NCBI GenBank assembly: GCA_029265795.1
Contig: JAJUGV010000023.1
Location: 1-35,120 of the forward strand
Origin: Alcaligenaceae bacterium
Lineage (GTDB): Bacteria; Pseudomonadota; Gammaproteobacteria; Burkholderiales; Burkholderiaceae_B
DNA: 35,120 nt
Direction: 5' to 3'
Part shown: in pieces, positions 32,782 to 35,120 of the stretch
How the letters are laid out: every line of letters begins with the position of its first letter
Numbering within the stretch: the first letter of the stretch is position 1
Made by a program: the position numbers and the translations under genes
Notes under the pieces: model-generated
What the model saw: only the letters and a program-made list of their open reading frames with translations
Database searches by the model: none
What the model was told of the DNA's origin: nothing

Positions 32782-34352
32782 ACGCACCCCACTCTCTGCC
32801 CCAGGCGGCCCGGGCGCCTGCGACCACGTTCAATCCCATTGAACTGGAGATCAACTGGAAGCGCCTGATCAGCATTGTCGATGAAGCGTCCGCCACCTTT
32901 GTGCGCACTTGCTTCTCGACGCTGGTACGCGACGCAAACGACTTCGCCGTGGTACTGACGGACGCCCAAGGCCGCTCGCTGGCGCAGTCAACCATGAGTA
33001 TTCCTTCTTTCATCGGCAGCCTGCCCGCCACGGTCAAGCACTTCCTGAAGCGCTTTCCTGCTGAAACGCTGAAGGAAGGCGATGTCCTCATTACCAACGA
33101 CCCCTGGATGGGCACGGGCCATATTCATGACGTGACCACGGTCATGCCCTTGTTTCACGAGGGTCGGCTGGTCGCCTTCTCTGCCATCACGTCCCACTTG
33201 CCCGATATTGGTGGGCGATTGCGTAGCAACAGCAACCGCGATATCTACGAAGAAGGCCTGCAGATTCCGATGCTGAAGCTAATGTCGGCGGGGGAAGTAA
33301 ATGAAACCCTGGTTAGCATGATCCGCCAGAACATACGCGTGCCGGAGCAAGGCCTGGGAGATATCTGGGCGCAGGTCAGCGCCTGCCACATGATGGCAGA
33401 GCGTTTGAAACCGCTGCTCGAAGCGGTGGACCTCAATGCGCTGGGCGCAGAGGTGCGGCGCCGCTCCGAGGAAGCCATGCGCGATGCCATCCGCGCCCTG
33501 CCGGATGGAACCTATCGCTCGCATGTGCAGCACGACGGCTTCGAGGAACCCATCGACATCCACTGCGCGCTGACCATCGAGGGTGATCGTATCCACATTG
33601 ACTACACCGGAACCAGCCCGCAGCTGGCGCGTGCGGTCAACGTCGTTCCCATCTACGCGTTCGCCTATTCCGCCTACCCCATCAAGGCCCTGCTGTGCCC
33701 CGATGTACCGAATAACGAAGGCGGCTTTTTGCCCATTACCACGGACGCCCCGGAGGGGTCTCTGCTCAACCCGCGCTATCCGGCGGCTTCCGGTGGGCGC
33801 GGCGCCATCGGGCATCTGCTGACACCGGCCATTTTTTCAGCCCTGGCAGACGTGATTCCCGATCGCGTATGGGCGGGCGGCTCCGCGAACACCTCGGTCA
33901 CCATGTTCGGCCGCTATGGGGATCGTCACTTCAACGTGGTGAACTTCGTCAATGGCGGCCAGGGCGCAACGGCGACCCGGGACGGCTTCTCCGCATTGTC
34001 CTTCCCCGCCAACCTGGGTAACACCCCCGTCGAAATGATGGAAGCGCTGGCACCGATACGCATCATCCGCCGCGAAATCCGCCGCGGCAGCGGGGGCGCG
34101 GGCCGCCACAAGGGAGGCGACGGCATCACATTTGAATTCGAGATCACACCCGAAGCCTCGAACGTCACCGCCTCCTTCCTGATGACCCGGCTCAAAGCCC
34201 CCGCACTGGGCCTGTTCGGCGGCAAACCCGCCAAACGCGGCCGCCTGGCCATCAACGGCGTAGACGTCGACCCCACAGAACAACGCGTCCTCCAACCCAA
34301 CGACCGCATCCTAATGCAAACCTCCGGCGGCGGCGGCTACGGAGCCCCCTAA
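32778..34352 (+). CDS. Hydantoinase/oxoprolinase family, HyuB-type subunit (second copy)
   Basis: The 524-residue protein shows the HydantoinaseB pattern: VRTCFSTLVRDANDFAVVLTD, GDVLITNDPWMGTGHIHDVTTV with the metal-ligand Asp and His residues, AITSHLPDIGGRLR, a central SGGRGAIGHLLTP and the closing QTSGGGGYGAP. Its start codon overlaps the hyuA stop in ATGA, which implies coupled translation and a fixed subunit ratio. No receptor gene follows this pair; the operon ends at 34352, followed by the large palindrome pair at 34366-34415, which could end transcription. Confidence 0.92.
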   Translation: MNAPHSLPQAARAPATTFNPIELEINWKRLISIVDEASATFVRTCFSTLVRDANDFAVVLTDAQGRSLAQSTMSIPSFIGSLPATVKHFLKRFPAETLKEGDVLITNDPWMGTGHIHDVTTVMPLFHEGRLVAFSAITSHLPDIGGRLRSNSNRDIYEEGLQIPMLKLMSAGEVNETLVSMIRQNIRVPEQGLGDIWAQVSACHMMAERLKPLLEAVDLNALGAEVRRRSEEAMRDAIRALPDGTYRSHVQHDGFEEPIDIHCALTIEGDRIHIDYTGTSPQLARAVNVVPIYAFAYSAYPIKALLCPDVPNNEGGFLPITTDAPEGSLLNPRYPAASGGRGAIGHLLTPAIFSALADVIPDRVWAGGSANTSVTMFGRYGDRHFNVVNFVNGGQGATATRDGFSALSFPANLGNTPVEMMEALAPIRIIRREIRRGSGGAGRHKGGDGITFEFEITPEASNVTASFLMTRLKAPALGLFGGKPAKRGRLAINGVDVDPTEQRVLQPNDRILMQTSGGGGYGAP

Positions 34353-34365
34353 ACCACGAAACGCT

Positions 34366-34415
34366 AAACTGGGGTCTGACCCCACTTTTCTTAAAGTGGG
34401 GTCAGACCCCAGTTT
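34366..34415. repeat. REP-like inverted pair with GGGGTC(A/T)GACCCC cores
   Basis: Two 23-base arms (34366-34388 and 34393-34415) are perfect complements separated by TCTT. Each arm is itself nearly palindromic around GGGGTCTGACCCC or GGGGTCAGACCCC, so the unit resembles a paired REP/BIME element. It lies 13 bases after the second hyuB stop and could fold into a very stable hairpin. A further single copy lies at 34943-34967. Confidence 0.8.
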
Positions 34416-34483
34416 TCGTTGCTGATGGAACGGCAGTTGCTGGCAGTGGCTCCCGCGTGCCACTGCGACGGAAGGAGGGTTCC

Positions 34484-34936
34484 ATGCGCATGAACCGAAT
34501 TATGGGCGGCCTGCTGACCGCTGTTGGGCTGGCCTCCCTGGGACTGTTGGGCGCATGCACGCCTATGGTGACTGGGCAAATGGCCGAGGGCGGCTACTCA
34601 GCGGCTCGCTCTGCATTAGGCGCCTTGAACCCCACCACGACCGGCGCGGATGAACGTCAACGAGCCATCCAGGCCACGCTTAACGGCGTCAATGTGGGTG
34701 ATCAGATCGTGCCGGTGCTGGAGAAGATCGGCGAACCCCCGCGCGAAAAATCCGGCAACGCACAGGGCTACACCTGCTACGAATTTCCCAGCGTCTACTC
34801 CTCCACCGAAGCCGCAGTGCTGATGTCGCATCAAGGGCGCATCGCCTTCTACGGCAACTCACGCTGCACCACAGAAATGGACGTCGAAAACTTCAAGACC
34901 GGCGGCAAATACGACACAACTGCGGCATTCCGATGA
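34484..34936 (+). CDS. Small lipoprotein of unknown function
   Basis: The 150-residue protein starts with a lipoprotein signal: basic MRMNR, a hydrophobic stretch and the lipobox LGAC with Cys25. The mature part has no transmembrane helix. The segment VGDQIVPVLEKIGEPPREKSG is loosely like the repeat-containing region of SmpA/BamE-type lipoproteins, but the match is too weak to assign. GGAAGGAGGG before ATG 34484 is a very strong ribosome-binding site and decides the start over 34457. The Thr after the lipobox Cys, not Asp, suggests outer-membrane sorting. It is bracketed by copies of the GGGGTCAGACCCC repeat and has no evident link to the HyuAB genes. Confidence 0.82.
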   Translation: MRMNRIMGGLLTAVGLASLGLLGACTPMVTGQMAEGGYSAARSALGALNPTTTGADERQRAIQATLNGVNVGDQIVPVLEKIGEPPREKSGNAQGYTCYEFPSVYSSTEAAVLMSHQGRIAFYGNSRCTTEMDVENFKTGGKYDTTAAFR

Positions 34937-34942
34937 AAGTGT

Positions 34943-34967
34943 GAAAGTGGGGTCAGACCCCACTTTC
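34943..34967. repeat. Single REP-like palindrome, GGGGTCAGACCCC core
   Basis: Twelve-base perfect arms flank a central A (34955), seven bases after the lipoprotein stop. The sequence matches the arms of the pair at 34366-34415 over the core and the AAAGT side. It can act as a terminator-like hairpin on either strand and contains the stop codon of the neighbouring CaiB-like gene. Confidence 0.8.
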
Positions 34968-35120
34968 TAGTTCCAGCTTTGCAACAGGGTTTGGATGGGG
35001 GTGTGCTGTGTGGGGGTGTGTCGGCGCTTCGGAAAGTGTCATGACCGGGGCGAAACAGGCGTCCTTGCCTTCGAGCAGTGCTTGCCACTCGCTGCGGGTT
35101 TTTGACCGGAAGGCGCGCTC
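34953..35120 (-). pseudogene. CaiB/BaiF CoA-transferase family (alpha-methylacyl-CoA racemase-like), truncated C-terminal end, partial at window edge
   Basis: The minus-strand frame is open from the window edge. Its first residues read FRSKTRSEWQALLEGKDAC and then FAPVMTLSEAPTHPH, a clear match to the late part of alpha-methylacyl-CoA racemase-type proteins (KTRxEW, LEGxDxCxAPV, EAPxHPH). Full proteins continue for about 50-60 more residues (PAPxPRFS and a final helix), but here the frame runs into an unrelated tail and stops inside the REP-like repeat at 34953-34955. The gene therefore looks cut off by repeat insertion or deletion. The rest of the gene lies beyond the window, so whether it is still functional is unknown. 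Confidence 0.7.

Noticed and set aside
34849-35088. Minus-strand frame of 79 codons crossing the right-hand repeat
   Set aside because: It runs antisense to the lipoprotein gene and out of frame with the CaiB-like motifs, which lie in the frame ending at 34953.
1-35120. CRISPR array, tRNA, rRNA, integrase or attachment sites
   Set aside because: No regularly spaced repeats, no cloverleaf or conserved rRNA segment, and no recombinase or transposase protein motifs were seen while reading the window.

Overview
The window looks like chromosomal DNA of a betaproteobacterium, most probably Burkholderiales of the Alcaligenaceae type (Bordetella, Achromobacter, Pusillimonas and relatives). The signs are a moderately high GC content, four Bug-type (TctC-like) periplasmic receptors with no TctA or TctB membrane genes beside them, a TRAP transporter, many small catabolic operons each with its own regulator, and copies of a GGGGTCAGACCCC palindrome. 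This placement is inferred from gene style, not from a marker gene. No rRNA, tRNA, CRISPR array, integrase or complete insertion sequence was seen.

Layout. 1-1129: the end of an enoyl-CoA hydratase-family gene meeting an IclR regulator. 1196-5757 (minus): a haloacetate dehalogenase-like hydrolase, an EEP-family phosphoesterase, a Bug receptor and, beyond a strong hairpin, a Na/Pi cotransporter. 5821-7862 (plus): an FAD oxidoreductase and a GntR/FCD regulator, with a near-perfect palindrome in the short divergent gap. 7867-10465 (minus): SDR, carboxymuconolactone decarboxylase-like and PLP aminotransferase operon. 10835-15912 (plus): OYE-type flavin oxidoreductase, metallo-beta-lactamase-fold hydrolase and TRAP DctQMP. 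15917-16925 (minus): a nitroreductase lacking its N-terminus behind a MarR regulator with a clear operator. 17034-19921 (minus): creatininase-family protein, Bug receptor and asparaginase-family protein, divergent from a LysR gene. 21063-22250: a second OYE. 22269-23471: an aspartate-type aminotransferase. 23703-34352: two hyuA-hyuB pairs of the ATP-dependent hydantoinase/oxoprolinase type, separated by two Bug receptors and a LysR gene. 34366-35120: a lipoprotein gene bracketed by REP-like palindromes, then the truncated end of a CaiB/racemase-type gene.

How the parts may work together. The region reads as an accessory catabolic island. The theme of the right half is hydrolysis of amide or cyclic-amide C-N bonds (creatininase fold, asparaginase fold, two HyuAB pairs) coupled to periplasmic capture by Bug receptors and followed by transamination. 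The left half handles other small organics: a probable dehalogenase, ene reductases, an SDR and a TRAP importer. Substrates cannot be named from sequence. The most notable points are the creatininase-Bug-asparaginase operon, whose two enzymes both have altered active-site positions; the duplicated HyuAB set; several clear palindromic operators, some with mirror-image -10 boxes; and the palindromes around the lipoprotein gene, one of which supplies the stop codon of a truncated neighbour.
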